The translations under genes were made by a program, and so were the position numbers. From Motacilla alba alba (taxonomy: Eukaryota; Chordata; Aves; Passeriformes; Motacillidae), in contig NC_052018.1 in NCBI RefSeq assembly GCF_015832195.1, positions 39,437,052 through 39,501,051 of the forward strand: a DNA stretch of 64,000 nucleotides, in the 5' to 3' direction. The notes beneath the pieces were generated by a model. It was not told where the DNA came from. It made no database searches and saw only the letters and a program-made list of their open reading frames with translations. Positions 1-14,000 of the stretch are shown piece after piece; within the stretch, counting starts at the first letter, position 1, and every line of letters begins with the position of its first letter.

Positions 1-2769
1 GTGGCAGCTCAGAGGGCAATGCCCTTTCACTTTTTTTATCAGCTACCAGGAGGCCAATTCCTATAGCAAGACAGTAAGACCTTAAGAAGCCACCAATGTC
101 CAGTTAGAGCCTTGGCTCTGTACTGGTAAAATGAAATTAAAATAAGGCTCACCCACCTGTTGTAATGGCTCACTATTAATACAGAGAAGTCAGCATGAGC
201 AGCAATGCAGTAAAAGACCCTTCCTATGAATGATAAGAGAAAGGTATTGGGCACCTCAGACCAAAATTACCTAGAAAAGGAGCAGTGATGTGTGTCTCAC
301 TTGCACAAAACCATAAAACAGACAACTCAAGTAGTAAGACTAACAGAGAAATGTGGAGAAAGAGGCAGCTTTCAGACAGACATCCTTTGTCACCAGTGGG
401 TTTCCTGTATCCTTGAGCATCTCAGCTGAACTGCTATTTTAGAGGGTACTGTTGCCAACTGCTTCCATGAGCTATCATAACACATATGTATATTAATTGC
501 CAAAGGTGTTAAATAAATCTTTCTGCATCTTGGGTTTCTTACACATGACAGCCTACACAGAATGGCTTTTTGCTTTGTTATAGCCTGCTATACTTAAAGT
601 GAAATAACATACTGGACTTGTGCCATTGACTTACACCCTGTGCATCCTACTTATGCCAGTAGATTTATGTGTTGCTGACAGTAGAGACAGACCATATCAT
701 ATATTTCCCCCTTCCATTTTAGTGGAGAAAAATTAATATATCTGATTAAAATATCTGCGCAGAATGACAGGAACAGCAGTATCAGTACAAGGGAGATTCT
801 TATTGTGTTTGAAAATTACCTGAGGGGTTTCAGATGGTCTTTTAATTAATTTATAATAACTTCTGGGTAGAAATGACAATACAAAATCAAATAATTGAAA
901 CAAAATGCCTGAATGGCGTTTGAATTTTTTTTGGTATTTCAACAGGCCTGCTGAATTTGGCTTGCCTCATCATATGGCAAAGATTCAAAGAAATTTCTAC
1001 ATGGAATAAATGACCAGGATGGCACTTTGCACATTAGTACTCAAGACATTTATCTATTGGAGCAAATGTATTACTATAGGCCTAATTCTAAAGACTGTGT
1101 TCTTGCACTTGTTTCATCATCACCTGTACATTTGACAGATAATGCCCAAATTACCATCTTGAGTACATTTGCTGGCAGGCCTTTACACCCATTTTGGACA
1201 AGCTGAAGGTGTCTTCACAGTGGTACACCAGTATAATTATGCACTTAAAGCAAATAGCGAAAATGTTACATGTGCAAATTTATTTTAAAATTAGATTTCT
1301 GGCAAGTACATGAGAAAGGATTCAGAGTATGTTAAAATATCTGAAAATAATTCCCACTAAGTTTAATCAGTTATGTGAAATGTGAAGTCAACTCAAGGTC
1401 ACCTTAAAAAGGAAAATAACAATTTCAGCAGCCATTGCACAGAACCAGATGGCATGACTGGGAGTTTAAAAACAAGAAAGACAGAGTTGTTCAAAGCTGT
1501 GTAAATTTTTTAATGTATGCAGCTAGAATAATGTAAATGAAAGATTCACTGATTATTTACAAATTAAATTCACTAACTTTATAATTGATGAAGAATTGAA
1601 TGGAGATAAGAAGCTTAAGACACACACAGTAGTTTCCTATTCATAAGAATAAAAGGTCCATATATTTTCTTTAAATAATTATATATTGTTCATGGACATC
1701 TCCTGCTCTTCAGGCTCCCCCTACTCGTTTCAGAGTGTAAAAAAAATCAGGCAGGCTGCATGTCTGCTCCTGCCAGCTCCTGACAACCTCTCTACAAAGA
1801 TCTTCAAGGTTATTTCTAGTTTATGTTCTTTTATCCTACATTTTAATAGAGATAGGAAAATGGTTATCTAGTAATTAGGCATGTATAATTTATCCTAGGC
1901 TATCAAGTTTACCCTTCAGACTATCAGTTCCCCTCTCACATCCGTACTCCAGATAATAACTTTACATACCTTTAAACCATTATTGACTTTGCTGTTGCTT
2001 AGGACACTTGTCTTTCATGGTACCAAAGGCCGTTGCATTTGTAATTTAGCTACTATTGTATTAGTTAATGAATAGGTCATAGTTGTAAGCAGCTAAGAGC
2101 CAAATGCTCATCAGAGACATCTAACAGAGTACTGGACCTCAAGCCAAGTACTGCTTTGGAAGCAAGCGTAGCCATACTAGATAAATAGGCACTGCTTGAA
2201 TAAAACATGACCAGCAGAACCATGGTTCTTAGCTATTTCATCTGGTTATAACGAGATTTAGGAGGAAAATTTTCAAGGAAAACTCTATGATAAATGTGAA
2301 GTCCAGTGTCTATAGAAAGCAGGACAGTAATGTTGTTCTGGATCTCACATCCCCAACATAAATAGGGTAACCTTCTGCTCTTTGAGATAAGTAAAATTGT
2401 CATAAATATAGCTCAGAAGCTAGTTGGAATGTGGCTTCATGGTTAGCGTGTGTGTGAATGTGTGGGTGAAGTAGGAAAATATCTAAATACCTATGACAGG
2501 AATTTACAGAAAATGGCTTCTCCAGGGGAAAAAACTTGGCCACTACTACAGGGGTGAGAATAAAGAAGTGGCTGGTCATTTAAGAGTCCTGTACTATTAT
2601 TAGCATTATGTCTCCATTTATTAGCACCATTTACATTCCTTGAGAGGATGATATTCCTGTTTCACCAGCACCTCAAAAACCAGGCATCTTAACCCAAGAA
2701 AGGCTCCTTCCATAGCAGTTTAGGCACCCTGTGTGGGGGGCAATTAGCTGTTATGAAGAATTAAAATCA
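1..2769. other. FUT9: Unassigned AT-rich intronic or 5' flanking DNA
   Basis: No exon, repeat family or RNA gene recognised. Open frames are short (under 75 codons) and overlap on both strands without protein-like content. Taken as FUT9 intron only because the nearest gene to the right is FUT9 and the coding exon is preceded by an intron. Confidence 0.5.
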
Positions 2770-3565
2770 CAGCATCAAGGATGGAAGAGTCCTCAGAACA
2801 TTTCTTGTCCAACTCACTGTTTCCCAGGGCTTTATCCAGCTGGACCTGGGAAGCCTCCAAGGATGGAGACAGCACAACCTTTCCACACAACTTATTCCTC
2901 TGTTTCTATTTACATCTAGTCTCAACATTTCATGTTTCAAGCTATGCCCACTGTCTCTCATCCTTCCATTGTTCACAACTGTGAGGGCCAGCTCCACTTT
3001 CTCAATGACCACGAGTAGCTAACAGTGGGCTGCTGTTCACTCTCCCAAAGCTGCCTCTTCTCCTGCTGAACTCCCTCAACCTCTCCTCAGAGGACAAGTG
3101 CTCCAGCTAACTGAGCATCTTGGTTGCCCTTGCTGTGCTCTCTCCAAGTCACTGATGCCTTTCCTGGACTTTGGGGGTTGAGGGATGGAATTGCCTCCTC
3201 CAGGTCATAGACAAAAGTGCTGAGGAGAAGGGGTACCCATTTGATGACCACTTGTTACTCTCCTTCATGTAGAGTATGTCCAATTAAATGCCAGCCCCTC
3301 AGTCTAACCCTCTAGTCATCTTTCTATGCTTAGAATTTCTACTCAGTCATAAAGTCCTCACTTGCATACAATAGCACTGCAAGAGACAATCAAAAGCCTT
3401 GCTAAAACCCATGTTAATGACATCCACTGCTCTATCCTTGCCCACGGTGCCTTTCACTTTACTATAGAGGGCAATAAGGTCAGTCACATGGTTTACCACT
3501 TGCCTCCATGGACTGGAAGTTTACATGCACTACTGCTCAGATTAGATGCTTTTGTGCTGCAAAAG
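2770..3565 (-). mobile_element. CR1 LINE fragment, 5'-truncated and internally deleted
   Basis: On the + strand the order of blocks follows the reverse complement of avian CR1. They are a 'TGTCCAACTCACTG' start, CCTCCAAGGATGGAGACAGC (2853-2872), the TATGCCCACTGTCTCTCATC block (2942-2961), an AACCTCTCCTCAGAGGACAAG stretch, GAGCATCTTGGTTGCCCTTGC, and then, after a jump, AAAAGCCTTGCTAAAACCCATG and ACATCCACTGCTCTATCCTTG (3420-3440). The jump near 3180-3350 suggests an internal deletion of the middle part. It is strongly diverged, and the overlapping short open frames are not genes. Confidence 0.82.
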
Positions 3566-4256
3566 TAAGATATAAAAAATCCTAAAATTAATCTTTCATG
3601 GTTCTAGGAACTTTTTATTTATGATGTCCATTGCAAACACAGAACTGTTTCCATCACCAACTGTTTGAACACCATTTATGAGTTCTTACAGCAAATTAAA
3701 GAGGTTTCAAGTGACAAAATCATGGCATTGCTGTCAAAAAAGAAGGGCTTTTGACAGACAGGATGCAACATCAGGTATCCTGCTGTTTTAGGTTGGCTCC
3801 TCAGTACAGCTCAACTTGGCAGAGTTAACAATGACACAAAAGCTGATTAGTTATGGTTAGATTTTCTGTCAAGTTTGCCATTTAATCTCCCATTAGAACA
3901 ATTGATAAATCCATTGCCTTTTGCAGAAACTAGGTTATGCCATGAGAACAATCCAGAAAATCTGGTTTGTCTTATTTGGTTTTGAGATGCTGGAGAAGAG
4001 CAGCTTATACTGGAAATTGGGTTGTTCTGAAAGAAGAGAGAAAAATTTGCTAGAAAAATATTGTTCAGAATCTAGAAATTAATTTCCATACCTAGAATAC
4101 TTCATTGGCCCTAGTTAAATAGGACTTCTACAATACATTTGTGGAACATGAAAGGACATTAGCCAGTGCATTTTTCTGAGGAGTTCCTAAGAATATTTCA
4201 AGCTCAGACCTAATTTGTAACACTTAATAATAAAAACACCGACAACCCCAAGGAAC

Positions 4257-4271
4257 AAACTAACTAACAAA

Positions 4272-4315
<44 letters not shown>
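4257..4315. repeat. Microsatellite (AACT)n / (CTAA)n
   Basis: An uninterrupted tetranucleotide array runs from 4273 to 4315 (nearly eleven copies), preceded by two imperfect copies at 4257-4268. Confidence 0.97.
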
Positions 4316-5896
4316 AAACCTTGCTAACCACACACTAACAAACCACACTTTTAAAGTGTCTCCTATCAGAAATAAAAAATACATATTTTGCATTTCCAGC
4401 AATGTTACATAAAGATATTGCCAGTGGAGTAGGTATTATGGTCAAGAAAACATTATGTATTTTGGCACTCTCTTACCTCTTTCCTCCTAGGAACCTCCCT
4501 TTCTGCAGCCCATTAGATAGTTCAGACTGACAAGGAAGCCCCTTCAGACTACATGACTTAAATATAGTTTATTTTCTTTGTATCCAGCCATCTGTAAGTG
4601 CTGTCCCATTTGCCAGTCTGCAGGAGCTGTTTCCTGTATTAAGAAATAGAATTGCAAGACCTACCATCATCTTCATAAGATTGTTTGATATTCTTTTAAA
4701 TCATTTTTACTAACACAGCTAAATGGTTAGTAAGACTCAAAATCTTATACTGTCTCCATACATGAACAGCTTCCAGTTCCCAGTTTCAAGCAGTAGTCTG
4801 AAAACCCAATTTCTAGCTGTTGCTCAGAATGAATCATGGGACTCAAAGGCCCCCTCACAGGCAAGTACTCAAGGAGGCAACCTATCCATGGGGAGGAAAT
4901 AAAGAGACTGACCTATAACATAATAATAAGCTAGGAGCATGCAGTAGAATAGGGCTAATGGATACCATGTTATTTATAGCTACAACAAAACTCACTGCCT
5001 ACAGTTTAAAGATAGAAAAATTCAGAGTGGAAATATGAAACATGTTTCTACCACTGAGAGAAAATAGCCATTGGGCCACTTCATGATGGAAAGTAGTAGA
5101 TTTTCTGTCCATCATGCAACATTATAAAATCAATAATGGGTTTCTTTCCAGAGATGTACTGTATTAAACCATAAATTATTGGATTTCATATGGATGTCAT
5201 TGGGTGGGATGTTACTGCCTCTGTCACATTATGTGTCAGACCAAATGAGTGCGGTGTTCTCTTCTGGCCTTAAAAGCTATGAAGTGATCAATGGGCTGTT
5301 TCAGGGCCACAACCATGGAAAAAAGCAATTATTGCTTATGGCTGAAAGAAAAAAAGAGACACCATGTGACATGATTGGCCTAGTCAGTCAATACCAACCT
5401 ATGGAGATTCCCAGTACTCCTAAGACAAAAAGTAATCAAATAAATCTGAACTGTGTTTTCTGCTTTTTACAAATTCAGTAATTTATGATTTTTTGCTCTC
5501 CTGCATAGGATGCAATGGGTCCTGTTAAGATGTCATTTCATTTCATGGAAAGATGCAAGTACTCAAATGAGAGTGGCATTTTAATGTATGTAAACAATGG
5601 CTGTCCTTCCTGTAATTTTCATCACTGCTCTATTTTACCCCTTTTCTGACCTGAATACCTCCTTTCCATCTGAATAGCATTTTTCATGTTTTCTCCCTGC
5701 TTCCCCTAGCCAGTTTTGAACTAATGAATCATTAACACCTTTACATTTATTTATGGTTAAGGAAAAGGTGGCTGAAAAAATAGAAGAAAAAGACTGATGA
5801 TTGAATGATATAGCTCAGCAGGAATGAAAATGCATTAGAAGTTCATTATTCTTTGCTTTCCTAATATTTTGGATATATTGTGACACAGATGAATAC

Positions 5897-5914
5897 TTTT
5901 TTTTTTTTTTTTTT
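5897..5914. repeat. Poly(T) tract of 18 bases
   Basis: A pure T run 78 bases left of a CR1 fragment. It is a simple homopolymer with no sign of being a retrocopy tail. Confidence 0.95.
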
Positions 5915-5991
5915 AAAGAACAAAATTAAGAACTAATGCCTTGTTCAGACTGAAAAATTCTGGAAAGACCATAGTCTGATCTTGTATATTA

Positions 5992-6232
5992 TCACAGTCA
6001 CAGAATTGCAGAATGGTTAGAGCTGGAAGGCACTTCTGGTCCAATCCATCTGCTGAAGTAGGTTGCACAGGATCATGGCCAGACAGGCTTTGAATAACTT
6101 CAGAGAAGGAGACTTTACAACTTCTTTTGGCAGCTCGGTCTACCTCAAAATAAAGAAGTTTTTTGTCATATTCAGATGGAAGTTCCTGTGTCTCAATTTG
6201 TGCCCACTGTCCCTTGTCCTGTCACTGTCCTG
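5992..6232 (-). mobile_element. CR1 LINE 3' fragment
   Basis: The + strand reads as the reverse complement of the CR1 3' end: ATCACAGTCACAGAATTGCA GAATGGTTAGAGCTGGAAGG (5992-6031), GTCCAATCCATCTGCTGAAG, CAGGCTTTGAATAACTTCAG, AATAAAGAAGTTTTTTGTCA TATTCAGATGG, and GTGCCCACTGTCCCTTGTCC TGTCACTG. It is the best-preserved CR1 tail in the window. The copy is 5'-truncated, as most CR1 copies are. Confidence 0.9.
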
Positions 6233-7803
6233 AAAATATGCTGTCTTAATTTTTTGTGCTATTAATTATGTGCTATCTTAATTAATTTAGCTCTAAATTA
6301 ACCTTCAAGATTCCTGTGCAGTCCATCTAGAAGGTCACTAGAATACTAATGAATTCTCTTGTCTTCTTTAGCTATTCTGTGTACTGTAGGCTGTGTGGTC
6401 AAAAGTGACTGAAATTTCTTTGAGACATTTACCTCAAAACAATTTTTCTTGTCAGAAATATGTATTACATGGTGTTCAAGAAAAGTGGTTTAAAAATATG
6501 AATAAATTCTGGATACTACTTATGAGGAACCTTCATTTTGTTTTCATGATGAAAATCAATTTCTCCTATTGAGTTCAGAGTACTGTGACAAGATGCTAGT
6601 AGAAGATGGATTATGTATAGATAGATACAGATATATAGATATGGATATATAAATAGTTCCATGATCCCAAGAGAAAAGGAGACAGGAGGATGGAAGGAAT
6701 ATCTCATAGCTGTCTGTGACATCATGTTCTTGGGTGGGGAGCACTCTTCCTGTCCCAATCTCATTCAAATATTTTGTTTCAAAAAATTGAGTGCCTGGGC
6801 TACACCTCTAAGTTGATGCCTTTTTATGTTTTGTACCTCACAAAAATGTTTCTCAAACAGCTCGGTAAAAGGTTCTTGTACATGCATGGGAATTTTGTGA
6901 AAGGGATTAGTTTTTATTGTGACATACAGTTATAACAATCCCACCAAAATCCTATCCATCTTAAAAGAGCCGAAAATTCAGATTTATAGAAGTGCAGGTA
7001 AAATGCTATAGCCTTATTCTGTGTCATTGTATCAGCAATGTGTAAATTAAATGATTCTTAATACGCTTTGCTATAGTACAAAATGACAGGTTTTCGTCTA
7101 AGGATTACAAAGCATTGTATCACTCTGTGCTGTTCCTGTCTATGTAGAGTGATATGCCTTTAAACTGCCAGAGTAAGATGTAGCTCATCTTTTGTACACC
7201 AAAAGAACTGATAAAACTCCATGAAAAGTTTAACAGCATCATTTTGCCTTCATTAATTGTAAATTCCACGATATGTACTGGAAAAAAAAAGTTACAGAAA
7301 AATGTTGTCTTTGTTGTGGTTGATTATGAACCCATATAGTTCAAATTCTGAAGGACTAAATTAAAAAAATAAGCTTGAGAATATTGTCTGATTAATTATT
7401 CTAAATGTTGTCAAGTTCTCTGGCAATTGTAATGTTACTTAGCATCTGTAATAATGATTTGGGAAGAAAAATAGAATCAAAGAGATATCTTCTGAGAGCT
7501 GTTGCTATCAAGTATATCAAGAAATTTAAAGCCTGAAATTTGTGCAACTTGTGTAAAAAAAGATCAAAAAAAATTCTTCTCAGAAGAAAAAATAATTTAA
7601 GAAAACATCTTCACATCTTATTACTTAGCAATAAGGAAATATTTAAAAAGTTGTGCAACCAAAATGCACACGGGGTTCAATAATTTGGATGTATTTTGAT
7701 ACCCAGTTTTAAAAATCAGCTTCAGATGTGGTCATATCTCTAGAAGTAGCACCTAAAACCTAATTAGAAAACATTGTCTCACTATGAGCAAGAGCACTAA
7801 CAT

Positions 7804-7818
7804 CAGCAGCAGCAGCAG
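7804..7818. repeat. Short (CAG)5 trinucleotide repeat
   Basis: Five perfect CAG units in non-coding sequence. Confidence 0.9.
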
Positions 7819-7858
7819 CTTAAACATTATAACTTATTATATTAAAAAAGTTAATTAT

Positions 7859-7917
7859 ATATAAAAGCTTAAAAAATACAATTATATTATTTTATATATA
7901 GATATAAAAGCTTAAAA
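7859..7917. repeat. Two 16-bp direct repeats in AT-rich DNA
   Basis: ATATAAAAGCTTAAAA occurs at 7859-7874 and again at 7902-7917, 43 bases apart, in a nearly pure A/T stretch. Probably a small local duplication. Confidence 0.85.
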
Positions 7918-9567
7918 CTTATATCTCAAGCATCATTTTAAACCTTAAAAACCTTATAAATTTAAAACTAAAAGTGCTTTCAGTTTTGAGCGCTTGGTTT
8001 TGAAGACGCTGGTACTCAAAGAAGAAAACAGCATATGCATCCCAGTGCTGTAGGGTAGCCATCTGTAGAGGTTCCCTGCTCCAACAAGCAAGCTCTGGAA
8101 TGGGAAGCATCAGAGAGGCAACATCCATGGTAGCCAAATGCCTGAGTAACCATCACTGCAAATCAGGAAAGGAAAAGCACCTTGGGGTATTCTCTGCTAT
8201 TTAAAGCATCATAGAAAGACCACTAAATAAAGGAGAGAGGTGAGTCACATGGACGTTTGATGACTTGCCACAGATTTCTCTATAACTTCTGTGGAAAACT
8301 AAGCTGAGGCCTTTCTCAGTACTGACCTTACTGTGGTCAAAATGAAGATAACAATCCTTCTCACCTACTTCAGGTGCTCTGTTGCCAGTGCCTTTGTACT
8401 TGGGGATTCAGAGTGATTGTACTGAAAGGTTGAGCTGATCTTCTCATGCCCTTTTCTATTGAGAGGAAATATTTACATTTTGCTGAACTTCTGAAAATTA
8501 TAGCCCTGAAAATGAAGGGGAGACTGGAATGTAGGACACAAAGGCTACATCAGCATTAGCTAAACAAGCAAGTCATTGTCATCATTTTACACTGGTTAGT
8601 TTTTAGCATGTTCCCTGCCTTAATTTTCTCTGGAGCCTAAGAAATGTTGAAACATGGTTTGGAGTCTGGCAAAATACACAGAGTCAATTCAGCCAGCGGT
8701 ATTGATAAATCTGCCCCACTTCAGGAGAAGGAGGTTTGTCCATGGCCATATGGCATAAGTCATCCTCAGGCTCTGCCTAAGGGTTTTGACCTAAAAGTGT
8801 GATCCTAAATTCATTGTCATCAGCCATCTTTCTTTAATCAAATACCTGAACTGGGCTTCAATATCTGACCTTAGCTCTCTCCAATTTTGGGTTTAAGGTC
8901 ATTCACGCAGGAGGAATCTAGTCATGCTCATGGCTCTGACCTGAATTTTCATTACAGATTGCAAAGCACTTCTTGAAAAACAAAACAAAACAATAATAAT
9001 TGAATGTGTTGTTTCACCAATTTTGCTTCTTAAAACTCATTATTTTGTTATATAAAAATGTTGAATCCAAATTTGCTCCAAAGAGCTTCCTTTGGTTTAT
9101 TTGCTTCCTTTCCTTTGTTTCCTTTCTCATTTTGTTTCAAGACCAAAACATTTTTTTACTATTGAAATATAGGTTTTTTCTTCTCTCTGTACACATTTAC
9201 ACCAATTTTATTGTGAACAGGAAGAAATAATTTATTTTACACTGTTTTGATTTTTCAATCATGGATTACAAAATTCTAAATATTACTGATCAGTCACAGC
9301 TCATAATTTTGAAAAATGAGACAAAATATATGAAGTCTTGACTAATGTTATTTGAGGACTTAGCATTTATACACACCCAACAGTCAGAACCTGGCTTTCA
9401 AAGCTTTTGCAACCTACCATATCCTAACATAAGTCTTTGTTGAAGCCATAGATATATGTTTACATGTGCACTGCCAAACATTATTCTAACGTAAGAAATA
9501 CTAGTCCAGTCAATCAGCTGCTTTCATTAATCTCCTGTAATAAATTCAGAGCTCATTCTTCTAGACA

Positions 9568-9592
9568 TCCTTACACACATCCTGTGTAAGGA
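9568..9592. repeat. Inverted repeat, 10-bp perfect stem with 5-base loop
   Basis: TCCTTACACA (9568-9577) and TGTGTAAGGA (9583-9592) are exact reverse complements around CATCC. One such hairpin is expected by chance in a window this size. Confidence 0.9.
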
Positions 9593-10962
9593 CAGCATGT
9601 TTGTCTATCAGTACTAGCAACAGACAGCAACCAAACCAAAGAAGAGCATTCAGCATAGCTCAGCATGGCAGAACACAGCATAAAAACAGAACCTTACAGA
9701 CTTTCATGTCTTCATGACCTTTAGCTCTGATACTTCCCAATCCAAATATTGTGGAATTTATACAGGGCTCAAGGCCTCTGAGAATACCCAAAAATGGAGA
9801 ATTATGAACACATCCTCACATTCAAATTAAATTGCATTTTCATATTAAAATGGTAGCTACCACCACGCGTACTTTGGTTTCGTATTCATGTCTTTTATCA
9901 GTACACACATTTAGAAAGAGTATATCTCAAGCATAAGAGATCGCTTCAGAAAATTATGTTCTTAAACAAACTGGTTATTTTAACACTGCTAGGAATTTAC
10001 CATGTCTACTGAAGCAAAAGATTTGCCTTAGAGTATCCTAAAAGCAATTCTGTAGGCTGTGTCAGTTAGTAACTGGGGGAAAATGAGGAGAATTCAACTT
10101 ACAAACCAGAACAAGCAGAATATTTAAATGAGATGGAGATGAAATAATAAATAATGCATTTTAATTCAGTCATGGCAGTAGCTTAATTCACATCCTATTC
10201 ATACAACAAGAGCATTCCACTGCCTCAGAAGTATTGATCTCAAAGTTTTAAGATGTAGAACTTCTATTTTACTTATTTAGAACCTAAATTCTATTTATTT
10301 CTCAGGCAGCTAGTTTATTTGAAATTTACTGGTAATATTGCAGGAGAAAGTTGCAGCTGATAATTATATGCTGAAATGGGTTATTTTAATAAAAAATTTA
10401 TTTTTTCAAAATAAATGTTACAAAATGCAGTGAAAATTAATCTAGATCAGTTACACTTATAGCTGTTGGCTCTGAACTGGAACAGAACTTCAATAACAGT
10501 AAAAAGAACAGCGCTGAATATAAAATACACAGCACACACACTGCAATTTAATTTTAAAGGATGAGTGGTTTCTCTCTCTGTTGGTTACCCTTTGGCATGT
10601 TCAACTAATGCACTTCCCTCTCTGCCTGACCCTTTCACTGTTCAAGCTTTTTCTCCTGATGCAGAATGAAAACTGTAAGGCTTTTTGAATAGTTAAGTGA
10701 GCCTGTTTGACAACAAGTCTAAAATAATTCCTCAAAATACACATTATAAAGGAGCTCTGCTTCTTTTAAGTTAGAAACACATATTTTGTATTCTAAGCCA
10801 AATGGAATTAATTTCTGTATTTCATCCAATGCACGGAATTTAGTAGGCATGTAGCGTAGTGGGTGTTAGCTATTCACCTAAAGAACTTCAATTTTAACCT
10901 GAAATTAAACTGTCTAAAGGGAAGATCTTCTTCTCCCCTTACCTTTATTACCATGTGTTTAC

Positions 10963-10963
<1 letters not shown>

Positions 10964-11012
<49 letters not shown>
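10964..11012. repeat. Poly(A) tract of 49 bases
   Basis: A pure run of 49 A residues follows TGTGTTTACC and precedes CATAAAATTTTATACC. CR1 elements do not end in poly(A), so this is either a simple repeat or the tail of a processed retrocopy. I see no recognisable gene body upstream. The nearest ATTAAA-type signal, at 10904-10909, is about 55 bases away. Confidence 0.95.
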
Positions 11013-11013
<1 letters not shown>

Positions 11014-14000
11014 ATAAAATTTTATACCAACTCAACAGGCTTGTGAGTGGTTACATGAGATCCAATATAGTGAGAACAATCCTGAGATTACCAGACTGGC
11101 ATTATATCTTCCATCATACAATAAAAACAAGACCTACCATCATTATTACCATTGCTACTTAGAAACATTATGAAAAATCCTGAGGCTTCATGTTTTCATG
11201 TTTTGAAGCTCAAACAAGTCTCTGTGAGATGTGGACAAAACACCTAAATGAGAAAATCACATTTATTATGAAAGAAAAAAATAAAAAAAAGAGAGAGAGT
11301 TTCTAGAGTCTTTCTCTAAGCCCTATAGCACTGGTTAAAAAAAACAAAACAAGAGATTGCCTAGCATAGATCCTAGAAATCTGCTATAGAACATCGATTC
11401 CTAGTTCATCTGTAAGTGCTTAAAATTACAAAGGTTATTTTTGCAACTTTACTCTTATGAATGAATAGCCTGAATAAGTAAAGAACATAAATGTGAATAA
11501 AAGTACAGATGTGAATTGAAGATAAAGGATTAGACCCTTATTTAATGAGCACTAAGTTAAATCAAGCCACAAAAAATAAAAGAAGATCCTTTTGGAGTCA
11601 AAATGCAGCAACAGATTGATGACACATGACAGCAAAGTAGAGATGTTAAAAGGTGAAAAAGGAAACCCATCTTTTCGACTCGAATTGCAAAAGCAATATA
11701 GACAGGAATCACCCACATCACCCACATGTAAATTGGCCAAGAGACCAATATTAAATTCATAAAACTCAGCTTAAATTGAACCGCTTTCTGGATATACCTT
11801 TACTTGTTTTTACTCATTATTGAGGCACTTGAGAAAATTTACACTCAACAATTAAGTGTTCAGTAAATTGCTCAGTCCCTGTGACATGTTGTGGTCCTGA
11901 ATTTGACTTAAAGAGGAAATAGAATTTTGGAGCATTAAAAAAAGAAATTTTGCTCTTGAATTATTTAACAGTTATTTGTATTAATAGGTTTTACTTGCTG
12001 GAACCAAAGTTTTGGGGCAGGCACAGAGAAGGGCTGGGACAGAGACCAGGCATTCACTCCACACCTGGGATTCACTGAGCAGATGAATAAATTCTTCCTC
12101 ATTATAGCAGCAAAACAGAGTTGATTGCAGAGTCCAGATAGGTATGAAAATGCTTATTTTCCTTCACAAGATCAGGCTTTTGACCTGAAAGAACACAGGA
12201 AATAGGACTGGCCTAGATAAAATCTTATCTTTGTGTACTTTTTAGGTTACTGTCCACCTGTTAAAAAAAAAAAAACTAAAAAACCCCACTAAATTATTTG
12301 AAATTCAATATTACAGTTGTAAAGATTCCATATGCTGAAAACTACTCATCCATGACAGAATAAATACATTCCAAGATTTGTGTATTCTTGTAGTGTTTTG
12401 CTTTAGAATAAGAATGCTCAAATCAAACATTATTTCAGGCACTATTTCGTCTTCATCACATTGGCAGTCACTTATGATGCCTGCTCTTAGGGGACAATTT
12501 TGTTCCATTCCCAGTAAACCATTTCTGTGAAAAACCTCAATAATCAGTCTGAAAGTGAAGCACAGCTCCAAGTCACTACATAGAGCTGTACAGAGTATCT
12601 ATATGACAGCACACTTTCACTACAGAGAGCAATATATTTGGAAATAAACTGTATCTTCTCCAGGAGCTATTTTCCTTGACACAGCTGTCTTCTTAAAACA
12701 CGAAAATTAAATAATGCTGTGTCTTTGCATCGTTTCTTTCTGTTTCTGTTTTTGTCATACAGATTAAAAATCTACAAGTACTTGTCACTGTATTTTTGTC
12801 ACTCCTTCAGTTCTAATTCCTCTTTGCCATTGCCAAGGTTTGTGCCCTTTTTCACTGCCATTAGGATTATGCACATGTGTACATTGTCCATTCTACAGGC
12901 CAATCCTCCAGGTGCAGATTGTAGTGGTGGTTCTGCTGGCACACTCTGCAGGCACCTCAACTGCTTCAAAGTGGGTGCTTTACCCTCAAGTTCTTCTCCT
13001 TTTTCCCATGACCTCTTCTTTCCTTTATGATCTCCTTTTACATGATTCTAAAACACCTACAGGAGTCCTACTCTTTTCTTTAAAACCCTTCTGATCAGCC
13101 TATTCTTCTGCAAGAATCCCATCAGTAATTCATCTACTTAGATATGTTGTATCTCTTTATCAAGATAGCATAATAAATAATCCTGACTTGGATCTATCCT
13201 TCCAAACATTAGCATAGTTGTGAATAAAATATGATCCTGTTATGCAGGGAACTCCTCTGCTTTTACTGTACTGTCCTTCTGCCTTCATTCCTCAGTCTTA
13301 TATTCATTATGTTGCATGTAGTATAATTTGGTATATTTTCTTTGGGTAAAGATCTTTGTGGTTCAGCACAAATATTTGATTATTATTGAGAATAAAATTA
13401 CAATATTATTTAAGTTTTTCCAATTATAAACACAAACATTTTAGCTTACAAAGGCAAAAACACATTTTCATTCATTTGAATTCCTCTAATTATCATGGTA
13501 AGGATGTATTTCAAAATACTTTTCACTAAGTAGTGAAATAATTAAATAGTTTAATATCACTTATTGAGTGCTTGGAGAAAGTAGCAGCTAATATTTTCAG
13601 TCTAGAGAATAGATAGCAAAGGAAAAAAAAGCAACTATATTCAGGCTTTGAACTATACAAAAAAGAGTTATCAAATATTATATTAATAGGTTAAAAATCA
13701 GATATGGATTTACTCCTAAAAAGAACTATTTTCTGCTAATGGTGTAATAAATGCACACACTGACAATCACTGAAATGCAGACATGAGAACAAAGGGATGA
13801 TTGCATAAAAGCATGATCAATATAAATCACAAAAAAAATGTGATTTGGATGTACTTTGAATGTACTTTTGAATGTACTTTGAATAATGAAAGATAGCAGC
13901 ATCCTAAAAAGTGGAGGAAAAAGGAACTAAGAAAAATAAATTACATAATTACAAGGTCAACTAGCAGAGTTGCAGGTATAGTAGCATTTTATCTGGGAAA

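Larger units (their letters stand above)
3566..5991. other. FUT9: Unassigned AT-rich intronic DNA with one microsatellite
   Basis: Contains the AACT array at 4257-4315 and the T tract at 5897-5914. Otherwise nothing recognised. The 100-codon frame at 5179-5481 shows no family features. Confidence 0.5.
6233..10963. other. FUT9: Unassigned AT-rich intronic DNA
   Basis: Contains an imperfect ATAG/GATA stretch near 6616-6655, the CAG5 repeat, the 16-bp direct repeats and the 9568-9592 hairpin. No exon or mobile element recognised. Confidence 0.5.
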
